Shown: one piece after another, positions 9,114-18,145 of the stretch
How positions within the stretch are numbered: position 1 is the stretch's first letter
How the letters are laid out: every line of letters starts with the position of its first letter
Origin: Parabacteroides hominis
GTDB taxonomy: Bacteria; Bacteroidota; Bacteroidia; Bacteroidales; Tannerellaceae
Length of the DNA: 64,000 bases
Assembly: GCF_014287585.1 (NCBI RefSeq)
Contig: NZ_JACOOJ010000002.1
Location: forward strand, 167,120 to 231,119
Direction: 5' to 3'
Notes under the pieces: model-generated
The model's input: the letters and a program-made list of their open reading frames with translations, nothing else
Database searches by the model: none
Told to the model about the DNA's origin: nothing
Translations under genes and position numbers: made by a program

Positions 9114-9792
9114 CATATTATTTATGTACGGGCAACGGATCGGGAAGAATGTTTCGGATATCGGCAGAAATGAATCATTTATGCAAGGATATATTTTGGT
9201 GCGGTTTCCCTGGTCATTTACTGTCAATTTGATTTGTTTTGAGCATATTAGCTAACATGTATATCCCAACTTTTCTTTTTTTAGACTAAAGATCACTTGT
9301 TTTTGTACCATTTCCTTCAAATCATCTAAATGATTTTTCAAATGATCTGAATGTTTTGGCACAAACATTTGGATCTTTAAGACAAGCCATTCGGATGAAT
9401 CCCAAAAATCATTCAGATGATTTTGCCGGACAAACTAAAACAGAGAGAAAAAAGGCAATAGAAAGGCTTATGGGAGACCGCCTGAAGCTATTTTAACACC
9501 TCACAAGCCCTATGGAGAAGACATTTTAGGATTGACGTTTTGACTGAAATCCATCCTTTCGACCGACACTCCGATTCATTTTTCCACATCATCTCGGTTT
9601 TTCAAAAACAGAAAAAAAGCATTCAGGCGATCCTGTGAACAAAATGGCAATGGTTAATGCTATTTCCTTGTCCCAATTGTAATCATTCCGGCAAGGGGAA
9701 GCATACAGACGAATATAAGAATAGCAAATCTGGCATTTTGACAAATTGTTTTTATCTTTATCTGTACGAAACAGAAAATCATAAGACAGAGA
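9114..9792. other. Intergenic region without a gene
   Basis: About 680 bp between the Rpn promoter and the pirin stop. Apart from array A (9320-9422) I see only AT-rich sequence and no supported coding frame. The plus-strand frame starting near 9657 runs antisense into pirin and is not convincing. Confidence 0.6.
9320..9422. repeat. Five-unit tandem palindrome array A (about 22-bp period)
   Basis: Five nine-base cores start at 9324, 9345, 9367, 9389 and 9411: ATCTAAATG, ATCTGAATG, ATTTGGATC, ATTCGGATG and ATTCAGATG. Their spacing is 21, 22, 22 and 22. The first and last units form clean 6-bp-arm hairpins, AATCAT...ATGATT with four-base loops; the middle units are imperfect. No sixth unit is seen on either side. 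The array lies between pirin (3' side) and the Rpn gene (5' side). Arrays with the same plan but other cores lie at 22811-22916 and 49649-49757. Confidence 0.75.
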
Positions 9793-10500
9793 TCACTCCA
9801 TCGGAACCTCCATCAAAAGCACGGTCGCGTGTTTCAGCACCTCTATGGCAATGCTATCGGTGTCCCAGAAGCCCGCGCCGTCACGTTTGGAAAGGACTGT
9901 GTTGGCAACCTCCACTTCACCTTCGATCACAAACAGGTAAACGCCGTTCTTCTTGCTATGCAGTTTGTATTCCTTCACCAGTCCCGCATCCAACGTTCCC
10001 ATCGAGAACCACGCATCCTGGTTGATGGAAGCCGGGGCGGAACCGTCCGGCGCAATCATCAGTCCCAACTCATTCTTCTTCAGGACGGGACGGATATCAT
10101 AGCTCTTATAATGAGGTTCCGTATTTTCCTCACGCGGGAACACCCAGATCTGAAGGAAATCCAACTGCTCTTCACCGCTGTCGTTGAACTCGCTATGGAA
10201 AATTCCCGTACCCGCACTCATCACCTGGATATCACCCGGAGTGATCACTTCGCTGTTCCGGATGCTGTCACCGTGACGCAGATAGCCCTTCAACGGGATA
10301 GAGATTACTTCCATATTCTTGTGTGGATGTGTATCGAACCCTTCTCCCGGAGCGACAGAGTCGTCATTCAGGACGCGAAGCATGCCAAAATGCACCCGCT
10401 TCGGGTTGTAGTAATTGGCAAAACTAAATGTATGATGGGTCTTCAGCCATCCATGATTTGCATACCCGCGAGTATTAGCTTTATCCACTACTGTTTTCAT
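9793..10500 (-). CDS. Pirin family protein
   Basis: A 235-residue bicupin of the pirin family (usual size about 230-290). The metal-binding residues of the N-terminal cupin are present: H58 and H60 in the HPHKNME motif, then H102 and E104 in FHSEFN. The start region (RGYANHGWLKTHHTFSF) is typical. Bacterial pirins include YhaK-like quercetin 2,3-dioxygenases and redox sensors; the actual substrate here is unknown. The protein is cytosolic with no signal peptide. It is divergently arranged with guaB, about 105 bp apart. Confidence 0.92.
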   Translation of the reverse strand: MKTVVDKANTRGYANHGWLKTHHTFSFANYYNPKRVHFGMLRVLNDDSVAPGEGFDTHPHKNMEVISIPLKGYLRHGDSIRNSEVITPGDIQVMSAGTGIFHSEFNDSGEEQLDFLQIWVFPREENTEPHYKSYDIRPVLKKNELGLMIAPDGSAPASINQDAWFSMGTLDAGLVKEYKLHSKKNGVYLFVIEGEVEVANTVLSKRDGAGFWDTDSIAIEVLKHATVLLMEVPME

Positions 10501-10561
10501 AAATAATCCTCCTTTGTTAATTACGTTTATAGAACATTATGAAAGGAAGAAAAGTTTTTAG

Positions 10562-10569
10562 TACTTTTG
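10562..10569 (+). promoter_or_regulatory. -7 element for guaB
   Basis: TACTTTTG matches TAnnTTTG and lies 35 bp upstream of the guaB ATG. Confidence 0.65.
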
Positions 10570-10604
10570 TACCCTAATAAAATCATCCAGTAAATATAAA
10601 CACT

Positions 10605-12098
10605 ATGGCAGTTTACTTAAACGATGTATCAAGAACATTCGGTGAATACTTGCTTATTCCCGGTTTAACCACCAAACAATGTGTGCCAACCAACGTTTCG
10701 CTGAAAACTCCGCTTGTGAAACACAAAGTAGGTGAAAAGCCTGCGGTCGAACTAAACATTCCTTTCGTTTCAGCGATCATGCAATCTGTGTCCGGCCCCA
10801 AATTGGCCATCGAACTGGCCCGCAACGGAGGATTGTCTTTTATCTTCGGTTCGCAACCTATCGACAGCCAGGCCGAAATGGTTCGGAGAGTAAAGAAGTT
10901 CAAAGCCGGATTCGTAATCAGCGACTCCAATCTGACTCCCGAAAATACGCTGGCAGATGTAATCGCTCTGGTACAGCGCACCGAACACTCCACGATCGGT
11001 GTGACGGACGACGGTACTCCTAACGGTAAATTGCTGGGAATGGTGACCAGCCGCGACTATCGTGCAGAAAAGGATTCCCCCGACAAGAAAGTGAAAGAAT
11101 TCATGACCCCGTTCTCCAAACTGATCGTCGGTGAACTGGGTATGACGCTGAGCGAAGCCAATCAGATCATCTGGGACCACAAACTGAACACGTTGCCGAT
11201 CATCGACAAGGAACAGAACCTGCAATATTTCGTCTTCCGCAAAGACTACGACAGCCACCGCGACAATCCGAAAGAGCTGTCCGGCAGCGATAAGAAGTTG
11301 CTCGTTGGCGCCGGAATCAATACGCGTGACTATATGGAACGTGTTCCTGCGCTGGTTGAAGCAGGTGTCGATGTTTTGTGTATCGACTCGTCCGACGGCT
11401 ACTCCGAATGGCAGCAGGAAACACTGCAATGGATCAAGAAAACGTATGGCGACAAGGTGCTGGTCGGAGCCGGTAATGTTGTCGACAAGGAAGGGTTCGA
11501 CTATCTGGTCGAAGCCGGAGCCGATTTCATCAAGGTGGGTATCGGTGGCGGTTCCATCTGTATCACCCGTGAACAGAAAGGTATCGGTCGCGGACAGGCT
11601 ACCGCATTGATCGACGTAGCACAGGCACGCGACGAATATATGCAGAAGACGGGTATCTATGTGCCTATTTGCAGCGACGGCGGCCTGGTACATGACTATC
11701 ACATGGTTCTTGCTTTGGCGATGGGTGCGGACTTCCTGATGATGGGACGTTATTTCGCCCGTTTCGACGAATCACCTACGAAGAAAATGAAGATCGGTAA
11801 CAGTTTCGTAAAGGAATATTGGGGCGAAGGTTCTAACCGTGCCAAGAACTGGCAGCGTTATGATATGGGCGGCAACGAATCGTTGAAATTCGAAGAAGGC
11901 GTCGACAGCTATGTTCCCTATGCCGGTAAGATGAAAGATAACCTCAACGTGACATTAGGCAAGATGATCGCCACGATGTGCAGTTGCGGAGCTATCACCA
12001 TCCCCGATTTGCAGAAGAACGCCAAAATCACATTGGTTTCTTCAACCAGTATCGTGGAAGGCGGTGCGCATGATGTGATCTTGAAAGAGCAGAACTAA
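10605..12098 (+). CDS. guaB: IMP dehydrogenase, Tritrichomonas-like subtype
   Basis: A 497-residue IMP dehydrogenase that oxidises IMP to XMP with NAD+, the committed step of GMP synthesis. A TIM barrel is interrupted by a CBS-pair insert (about residues 105-220). The catalytic loop [12 protein letters not shown] places the nucleophile at Cys319, and the mobile flap has Arg418-Tyr419 in NWQRYD. Both numbers equal those of the Tritrichomonas foetus enzyme as I remember it. Long stretches also match that enzyme from memory, including the N-terminal EYLLIPGL block, [10 protein letters not shown], the FIFGSQ motif and the C-terminal [17 protein letters not shown] block. Common Bacteroides GuaB starts differently (a TFDDVLL-type opening). 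The gene is monocistronic, with its own promoter and a strong terminator shared with the converging GH116 gene. Confidence 0.93.
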   Translation: MAVYLNDVSRTFGEYLLIPGLTTKQCVPTNVSLKTPLVKHKVGEKPAVELNIPFVSAIMQSVSGPKLAIELARNGGLSFIFGSQPIDSQAEMVRRVKKFKAGFVISDSNLTPENTLADVIALVQRTEHSTIGVTDDGTPNGKLLGMVTSRDYRAEKDSPDKKVKEFMTPFSKLIVGELGMTLSEANQIIWDHKLNTLPIIDKEQNLQYFVFRKDYDSHRDNPKELSGSDKKLLVGAGINTRDYMERVPALVEAGVDVLCIDSSDGYSEWQQETLQWIKKTYGDKVLVGAGNVVDKEGFDYLVEAGADFIKVGIGGGSICITREQKGIGRGQATALIDVAQARDEYMQKTGIYVPICSDGGLVHDYHMVLALAMGADFLMMGRYFARFDESPTKKMKIGNSFVKEYWGEGSNRAKNWQRYDMGGNESLKFEEGVDSYVPYAGKMKDNLNVTLGKMIATMCSCGAITIPDLQKNAKITLVSSTSIVEGGAHDVILKEQN

Positions 12099-12120
12099 AC
12101 TTCCATAGCTGTATAAAATA

Positions 12121-12157
12121 AAAAAAGAGCCAGGTACGCGTACTTGGCTCTTTTTTT
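12121..12157. terminator. Bidirectional terminator between guaB and GH116
   Basis: An A run, the arms AGAGCCA and TGGCTCT around a GTACGCGTAC-type inner stem, then seven Ts. With A and T tracts on opposite sides it can stop transcription from both converging genes. Confidence 0.85.
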
Positions 12158-12167
12158 ACGATCCTAT

Positions 12168-14711
12168 TTAAAGGAAGTCTATTGTTTGCTTCTCTCCTGC
12201 TTCAAGTGAAAACCTCTTCAACCGTTTTTCCTTGTCGCCTATCACTAACTTATCCAACAATAAAGATCCCTTCAGCACTTCCAGGGTGACAACTTTATCC
12301 GCAACGGAACAAGTTCCCCAGGCATAACCGTTACTCCAGAAATAACATCCCGGCCGATCCGTGAAATGCATCCGGCGATCCACTCCCGAATACCGGAAAT
12401 CGCTCAACGCGATTACTGCCGCCCAACTTGCCATCGAACGGGCGTAATGATGTCCGCACTCCGCCTCGCTGAACGGATTACGCTTCGCCCCGTCATGACG
12501 ATCGCGAATCGCACGGATGCAGGTCAGGGCTTCATCTTCCATGCCTTCGTATATCATACCGGCAGCGGCACAGTATTCGAAGCCGGTCATCACTTCGGCA
12601 AAGTAAGGGAAAGGAACTTCCAGACGTCCTTTCGGCCAGGAGGCCATTAACAAGCCGGACTCATCGCCCATCACATACGAACGCATATTATTAAAGTGAC
12701 GGCTGAAATCCTCCACATAATTATATTTCATGATGCTTCCCAATGTCGTACGGATATGATCCTTATCCCCCAGATAACCTAATCCGCAAATATGAGCCAT
12801 ATACTGCCCGACCAACTGATCGACCAGGCAACCTTTTCCCAACTGGAACGGCGGGAGCTTCACGTCCGGATTCCGCATATCCAGATATTCAAATGTTTCG
12901 GGATCGGTTATCTTATGCTCATAATATTCCCCGTTAAACAGATTGGTATCCATCCAGGCGCTTCCCTGCCGGAACAAAGTATTGCATTTCCTGGCAAACG
13001 ACTTATCCTTCATGGCTAAAGCCATTTTCTCAGCCGCCTTCAAAGCCCCCATGTACCAGAAGCCCATTTGGGGATTCGGACCGAAATAGTTCACATCCAT
13101 CGTGTTATGCTGCGAACCTTCCATAACGCCGTCCTGATTGCCGTCCCAACCTTTGTCGATCCAGGCATAAGCAAGCACTTTCTTGACTTGCCCCCAATTC
13201 TTTTGCAGGAAGGCCTCGTCTCCCGACAGTTGCCAATCCCGGTAAATCTTCATGACACACCCCATCTGGCCGTCCGCCGCAGCCGAGTTTCCTTTCGCAG
13301 CTTCCGACAAGGGCAAGGAGGCCCGGAAATTCATCAGCCCGTTTTCTTTCGTCGCATGGTTGAATTCCACATCGCGCATCGTCTTTGCCAATTCGCCGAA
13401 CAGGAACGGAGTCGCCACCTCATAATTCCAAACATGCGTACAACTGCCGGCGCAAGAGCCAAAACGATCCATCACGCCTTCCCATCCCATCAAATGTCCG
13501 CTGGGCAAACGGAAGACCGTCTGCGAACGCAAGGTTGCCAGATTAAACAAAGCAGCCTCTTTGACAACGTCGGGATAAGTCGATTTCAGAAAGGCATTCA
13601 CAAAAGAGAGCGTCTGCTTTTCCAGTTCCGGGATGCGGGGTACTATTGTCTCTGCCGCTTTCCAAGCATCCGGGAACTGAGTGCTGTAATAGTTCCCGAC
13701 AACCGTTTCCGACCAGGCTTTCCGGTTCGGGAAATTCCAGGTCAGGTAGAAAGTAAATGTTTCCGTACTGCCAGGTCCAATCGTCTTCTTCACTGCCAGC
13801 GAGGCCATCGGGTCTTCATCCTCCTGTCTGTCCCGCTCGGTCAGTTCACCGTCGGCACTGAAATCATCCCAGAAATTAAGAATACCGTTATTCCAGTCAT
13901 CCGCCCGCGAAGAAGTCCGGAAAGTCACCCCTTCGACCGCCTGAGTTGTCAGAGCCACCGTTCCATAGGCCGGATCATTTTTATCCACTCCGTCCGAATA
14001 CAGGTAAAGGCCTTGCAAACCGTTCTTTTTACGAAACCGGTTTCTATTCTCTTTTACGCCTACAGGAATGAAATCACCTTTCCAGTCTGTCCGGAACTTA
14101 CTGCCATCCTTCCCTATAAAATTGCGCATCGAGCCACAGACGGCTACTTCCAAAGGCCGGTCGGTCGTATTTGTCACCTCATAAGCCAATACGGCAACCG
14201 GCAAACCACTGGCATCCGCATCTCCCGGCACGAACGGGTTGAACCCTTTGACCGTCACTTTCACCGGCAACTGCCGGTCGGAAAGATGCACCTGTCCGAA
14301 CGGATAAGCCGCCTCGAAAGCAGCATCGGCAAAACGCGGCATACCGTGATGGTTCACCGGCCTCCCCTCATAATGCAAATATTCCTGGGGGTATAAAGGG
14401 CCCGCAAGCAGGGTAGTCATAGCCTCTCCCGCCTGCGGTTTTGCATAAATCGCAAAGAAAGGCGCATTATTGCCGGTCGTCACCGTGCTATATTTTTTAC
14501 CAGGGACATTCATAATCTCCCAATCCCGCAACTCTCCCCGCCCCCCCAAAGAGACAGTTCCGGTCCCGATTCCACCCAAAGGCAATGCCACCTGGTAAAG
14601 ATGATCCCGGTCATATCGCTTCAAAACCGGCCACGCCTGCGGCTTCCACTCCTGAGAAAAAACGGCTCCGGAAACAAACGTACAGATAGTAAGTAGTTTT
14701 AATTTGTTCAT
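12168..14711 (-). CDS. GH116 family glycoside hydrolase (beta-glucosidase / glucosylceramidase type)
   Basis: 847 residues with a signal peptide (cleavage near VFSQ). The N-terminal beta domain has the family signature LPLGGIGTGTVSLGG (about 43-57). The (alpha/alpha)6 catalytic domain has GSCAGSCTHVWNYEVATPF. The likely nucleophile Glu is in MEGSQHNTMDVNYFGP, and the likely acid/base Asp is in CLVDQLVGQY, by analogy with human GBA2 and the bacterial enzyme TxGH116. GH116 enzymes cleave beta-glucosides, beta-xylosides or beta-N-acetylglucosaminides with retention. The gene is last in the minus-strand order sigma, FecR, SusC, SusD, Gfo, GH116, but a hairpin terminator precedes it. It may be transcribed by read-through or from its own weak promoter (TAATTTTG at 14724-14717, almost touching the ATG). 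It probably acts in the periplasm. Confidence 0.92.
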   Translation of the reverse strand: MNKLKLLTICTFVSGAVFSQEWKPQAWPVLKRYDRDHLYQVALPLGGIGTGTVSLGGRGELRDWEIMNVPGKKYSTVTTGNNAPFFAIYAKPQAGEAMTTLLAGPLYPQEYLHYEGRPVNHHGMPRFADAAFEAAYPFGQVHLSDRQLPVKVTVKGFNPFVPGDADASGLPVAVLAYEVTNTTDRPLEVAVCGSMRNFIGKDGSKFRTDWKGDFIPVGVKENRNRFRKKNGLQGLYLYSDGVDKNDPAYGTVALTTQAVEGVTFRTSSRADDWNNGILNFWDDFSADGELTERDRQEDEDPMASLAVKKTIGPGSTETFTFYLTWNFPNRKAWSETVVGNYYSTQFPDAWKAAETIVPRIPELEKQTLSFVNAFLKSTYPDVVKEAALFNLATLRSQTVFRLPSGHLMGWEGVMDRFGSCAGSCTHVWNYEVATPFLFGELAKTMRDVEFNHATKENGLMNFRASLPLSEAAKGNSAAADGQMGCVMKIYRDWQLSGDEAFLQKNWGQVKKVLAYAWIDKGWDGNQDGVMEGSQHNTMDVNYFGPNPQMGFWYMGALKAAEKMALAMKDKSFARKCNTLFRQGSAWMDTNLFNGEYYEHKITDPETFEYLDMRNPDVKLPPFQLGKGCLVDQLVGQYMAHICGLGYLGDKDHIRTTLGSIMKYNYVEDFSRHFNNMRSYVMGDESGLLMASWPKGRLEVPFPYFAEVMTGFEYCAAAGMIYEGMEDEALTCIRAIRDRHDGAKRNPFSEAECGHHYARSMASWAAVIALSDFRYSGVDRRMHFTDRPGCYFWSNGYAWGTCSVADKVVTLEVLKGSLLLDKLVIGDKEKRLKRFSLEAGEKQTIDFL

Positions 14712-14864
14712 GATACCAAAATTAGTTCAAGGCATAGAATACTGAAAGGGCTAATATACTTAAATATTATCTATTCTGGCTTTTTTTCAGGGAAAAGATA
14801 ACCGATAGACCATATCTTACTTTGGAAAATTATAATCTCGAACAAATCCAAAACCTCACTACAC

Positions 14865-14908
14865 AAAAAGAGGTGGCATGCAAACATTGTACAACACCAC
14901 CTCTTTTA
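14865..14908 (-). terminator. Terminator between the Gfo/Idh/MocA gene and GH116
   Basis: Perfect 11-bp arms (AAAAGAGGTGG and its complement) with a 22-base loop. Reading the minus strand, the T run of the right arm completes an intrinsic terminator 19 bp after the Gfo stop. It separates GH116 from the upstream operon at least partly. Confidence 0.75.
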
Positions 14909-14926
14909 ATATCGGATACAAAATAC

Positions 14927-16360
14927 CTATACAATATAATACTGCTCCCAGCCTTCACGAGGTTGTTCGCCTATTAACATTTGATTTGCAACCGGATCAT
15001 TACTGATCTGTTTCGACTCACGGTCAAAAACCAACTTTCTATTCAGACGTTGCGCCAATACTCCAAGACAAAAAACTTGGCTTAAAGGACCTGCCACAGA
15101 AAAAGGAGAACGAGTTTTTTCTTTTCCCTGACATGCTAATAAAAAGTTAGTATAATGATCTGATGGGCTTTTTTCATACTCCGGTAAAACAGGATTCATC
15201 TCTTTTGCTATTTTATCCGGAATAACAGACAATGTACTTCCATGAGATCCTCCCTTAAATGTCAGTGTTTTCGTATAAATCTCTTTACCGGGATTCAAAT
15301 TCACCAATTGTAATTTTCCCCCGTTTACAGATGGAATATTCGGATCTACCTCTGATGTACCATAATTTTCAGGAACAGCCGGAATATTATCCAAACCATC
15401 ATACCAAGTTACGTCTACCGCCGGCATATTATTCCGTTCAGGGAATTTAAAAAGGATTGTAGACGACATCGGATAAAAAAACGGATTATGATCTTTCAGA
15501 TATAACGGATTAATTTCATTAGGCAAACCTAAATCAAGAAATTCATGAGCCGTATCTAAAAGATGCGCTCCCCAGTCACCCAAAGTCCCCATTCCAAAAT
15601 CATACCAGCAACGCCATTGTCCCAAATGATAATCATGATTATATTCGTGATAAGGCCGTACGCCAAGCCAAGTGTCCCAATCCAATGATTCCGGAACAGG
15701 TTCACCCATCGGCAAATGCTTAATATTCGGATTCCAACCATGCCAACGACGAGGATTATTCATGTGAGCAGTAATTGCTGTGACATCTTTTATTAATCCT
15801 GCCTCTTTCCATGCTTTAAACTGAAAATAATTCGCCTCCGAATGTCCTTGATTTCCCATTTGAGTAACTACCCCAAATTTCTTTTCCGCCCGCATCATCA
15901 GCTCTACTTCCTGGAAAGTACGAGCCATCGGTTTTTCTACATAAACATGCTTTCCATGAGCCATTGACTCAATAGTAATCGGAAAATGAGAATGGTCAGG
16001 AGTACAAACCGTGACAGCATCAATTTTATCCGCCATCTTATCAAACATCTGACGAAAATCCTGAAAACGAGGAACGTCCGGAAACATGGAAATAATCTTC
16101 TGTGTATGCGGTGCTCCCATATCGACATCACAAAGAGCAACCACTTCACACAGTCCGGTCTTAAACATCCGTTGTGAAATATCGGCTCCCCGGTTACCGA
16201 TACCTATAAAAGCTACTCTCACTTTATCATTTGCGCTCACACGGGGGGCTGCTGAAGCAGCATTCGCTTTGGGAATCCAAAATGAGGGTATCGCCGATAC
16301 CGCTGAAAAAGCCAAAGCTTGCCTAAAAAATGAGCGACGTGAAATAATATCCGACTTCAT
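14927..16360 (-). CDS. Tat-exported Gfo/Idh/MocA family oxidoreductase
   Basis: 477 residues. A twin-arginine signal (SRRSFFRQALAFSAV) marks export folded with its NAD(P) cofactor. The Rossmann motif GIGNRG follows (about residue 52). EKPMART carries the conserved Lys-Pro of the family, and the C-terminal alpha/beta domain includes GDWGAHLLDTAHE. The size and Tat signal fit periplasmic Bacteroidota members, some of which are GH109-type glycosidases and others 3-keto-glycoside-forming dehydrogenases; the sequence does not decide between them. It lies downstream of SusD (66 bp gap) and upstream of GH116, so a role in processing the imported glycoside is inferred. Confidence 0.9.
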   Translation of the reverse strand: MKSDIISRRSFFRQALAFSAVSAIPSFWIPKANAASAAPRVSANDKVRVAFIGIGNRGADISQRMFKTGLCEVVALCDVDMGAPHTQKIISMFPDVPRFQDFRQMFDKMADKIDAVTVCTPDHSHFPITIESMAHGKHVYVEKPMARTFQEVELMMRAEKKFGVVTQMGNQGHSEANYFQFKAWKEAGLIKDVTAITAHMNNPRRWHGWNPNIKHLPMGEPVPESLDWDTWLGVRPYHEYNHDYHLGQWRCWYDFGMGTLGDWGAHLLDTAHEFLDLGLPNEINPLYLKDHNPFFYPMSSTILFKFPERNNMPAVDVTWYDGLDNIPAVPENYGTSEVDPNIPSVNGGKLQLVNLNPGKEIYTKTLTFKGGSHGSTLSVIPDKIAKEMNPVLPEYEKSPSDHYTNFLLACQGKEKTRSPFSVAGPLSQVFCLGVLAQRLNRKLVFDRESKQISNDPVANQMLIGEQPREGWEQYYIV

Positions 16361-16426
16361 TATCTTTATAAATTCAAATTAAACATCAATAAACCATATC
16401 ACAAACAGCTTTGAAATACATACCTA

Positions 16427-18133
16427 TCAATTATAACCTGGATTTTGTGTCAACGCACCTCCAGTTGCATCAATTTCTGTTTGAGGAATCGGCCACAGGA
16501 TGTTATAGTCTCTCACATTCATAGCCGGAGCCTGCGGATTATCGTTGTACTTCCTCAGATATTCAAGGAATTTGCCAGTGCGACGCAAAACCACATCGCG
16601 GATTTCTTCCGTATACAATTCACGGACTCGTTCGTCCAATAAATAATCGATCGAAACATCACTTGCAGTGATCGGCTTTGCGTTCGCACGTGAACGGACC
16701 ACATTGATATCATCTGCCGCTTTTTGCATTTCACCCAACTGGATATATGCCTCAGCTCTATTCAAATAAGTTTCCGCCAATCGCATAAAATAACAATCTT
16801 TCCACGTATATCCAGCACCACTGCGAAGAGGTTCAGCCTGAACATGACAAGGATCACCGACCTTTCCGATCCAATAAGGATAAATATAATTACATGTATC
16901 CTTCATCTGGTTACGACCATTCGTACCATAACTGCCCCACAAACTGAAATCGATCGCTTGTCCGTTATAAGGGGATTCCGGATTTTGGAAATAGTAGGTT
17001 CGTTTGATGTTATGAGGAGCATTCCGCATATCATTGTTCCAATCCGATTCCCAAACATTATGCGTTACATAATAAGTCGGACGCGACCAGGAAACCGGAC
17101 GACTCAACGTATCTGTATATCCCGTATATTTACCATCGATCAATTCACCTAATATACAAGTATATCCGGCAGGATCATTTCCTAAAGAATAATAACGGGG
17201 ACCATGACGGCGAGGACCGTTATTTTTACCTCCTCCATCCGATAAGTTGGCAGCAAACTGAGCGACCCAGATAGCTTCTTTGTTTTCATTCAAATTCTGA
17301 TTTCCATAAGCAAACAGATCCAAGAAGACATCACCTGTGCCAAACACATCGTTTGTCGAACCGAAACGTTCGGTCATCAACCGATAACCAAAATCTTCAA
17401 TCACATGTGTAGAAGCATCAACCGCTTTCTGATACTCACCTGCTTGCAAATAGACTTCAGACAATAACTGATAAGCAGCGCCTTTCGTGATACGTCCCTT
17501 TTCATCTTCTTTACCGGGATCAGGAAGATGCTGGGTAGCAAAAAACAAATCGTTTTCTATCTGGGCATACACCTCTTTCAAAGGGGTACGGACAAAATCA
17601 GTCTTAGGTGTACTCACAGCCTCTGTCACCAAAGGAATATCCCCATAGAATGAAGCAAGCAAACGATAAGCGTAGGCACGGAAGAAAAGAACTTCTCCTT
17701 TATACATTGCCTGCTGTTCAGCACTTTCCCAGCCAGTTGTAGCTTCATTATCGATATAAAGCAACAATTCATTGGAACGACTGATCAGCATATACATGTT
17801 GTTCCACAATTTATAGAACAGGCTATTAGTCGGGGTCAACACTTCATACGTCACCCCTCCCGGATTCTCCCCGTTATAACTGACATCTGCCATCGAACTA
17901 TAAAAATAGACAATGGCATCATCCCCATAATACAACGCATCACGCAGATAGTTGTGAAGTCCGTTTATTCCTAATTTAATACCCGAAGCTTCCGTATAGG
18001 TATTCTCAGGAGACAAAAAATCCAACGGTTTCTCTTCTAAAAAATTCTCATTACACCCTAACAATCCACCCAGCAAGAGTGTCATTGCCACTAATTTAGA
18101 AAAGATCGTATTTGGTATAAAATTGTATTTCAT
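16427..18133 (-). CDS. RagB/SusD family lipoprotein
   Basis: 568 residues with a clear lipobox (LLGGLLGC, cysteine about residue 27) and the acidic or polar residues behind it that favour surface display in Bacteroidota. SusD signatures include EKPLDFLSPENTYTE at the start, FFRAYAYRLLASFYGDIPL, the TPR-like AETYLNRAEAYIQLGE and a late DERVRELYTEEIRDVVLRR block. The C-terminus ends TQNPGYN, as in most SusDs. It is translated 12 bp after the STN-type SusC stop. It binds the target glycan with that transporter. Confidence 0.94.
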   Translation of the reverse strand: MKYNFIPNTIFSKLVAMTLLLGGLLGCNENFLEEKPLDFLSPENTYTEASGIKLGINGLHNYLRDALYYGDDAIVYFYSSMADVSYNGENPGGVTYEVLTPTNSLFYKLWNNMYMLISRSNELLLYIDNEATTGWESAEQQAMYKGEVLFFRAYAYRLLASFYGDIPLVTEAVSTPKTDFVRTPLKEVYAQIENDLFFATQHLPDPGKEDEKGRITKGAAYQLLSEVYLQAGEYQKAVDASTHVIEDFGYRLMTERFGSTNDVFGTGDVFLDLFAYGNQNLNENKEAIWVAQFAANLSDGGGKNNGPRRHGPRYYSLGNDPAGYTCILGELIDGKYTGYTDTLSRPVSWSRPTYYVTHNVWESDWNNDMRNAPHNIKRTYYFQNPESPYNGQAIDFSLWGSYGTNGRNQMKDTCNYIYPYWIGKVGDPCHVQAEPLRSGAGYTWKDCYFMRLAETYLNRAEAYIQLGEMQKAADDINVVRSRANAKPITASDVSIDYLLDERVRELYTEEIRDVVLRRTGKFLEYLRKYNDNPQAPAMNVRDYNILWPIPQTEIDATGGALTQNPGYN

Positions 18134-18145
18134 AATTCTATATAT

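Noticed and set aside
9657..10025. Plus-strand frame with a CPNC start overlapping pirin
   Set aside because: Most of it is antisense to pirin; low-complexity end, no promoter or family.
10770..11702. Minus-strand 310-codon frame inside guaB
   Set aside because: A shadow of the highly conserved guaB frame; its protein is rich in His/Phe/Gln and shows no family.
13068..14396. Plus-strand 442-codon frame inside the GH116 gene
   Set aside because: It is antisense to a clear GH116 gene with family motifs, lacks any recognisable domain and has no promoter of its own.
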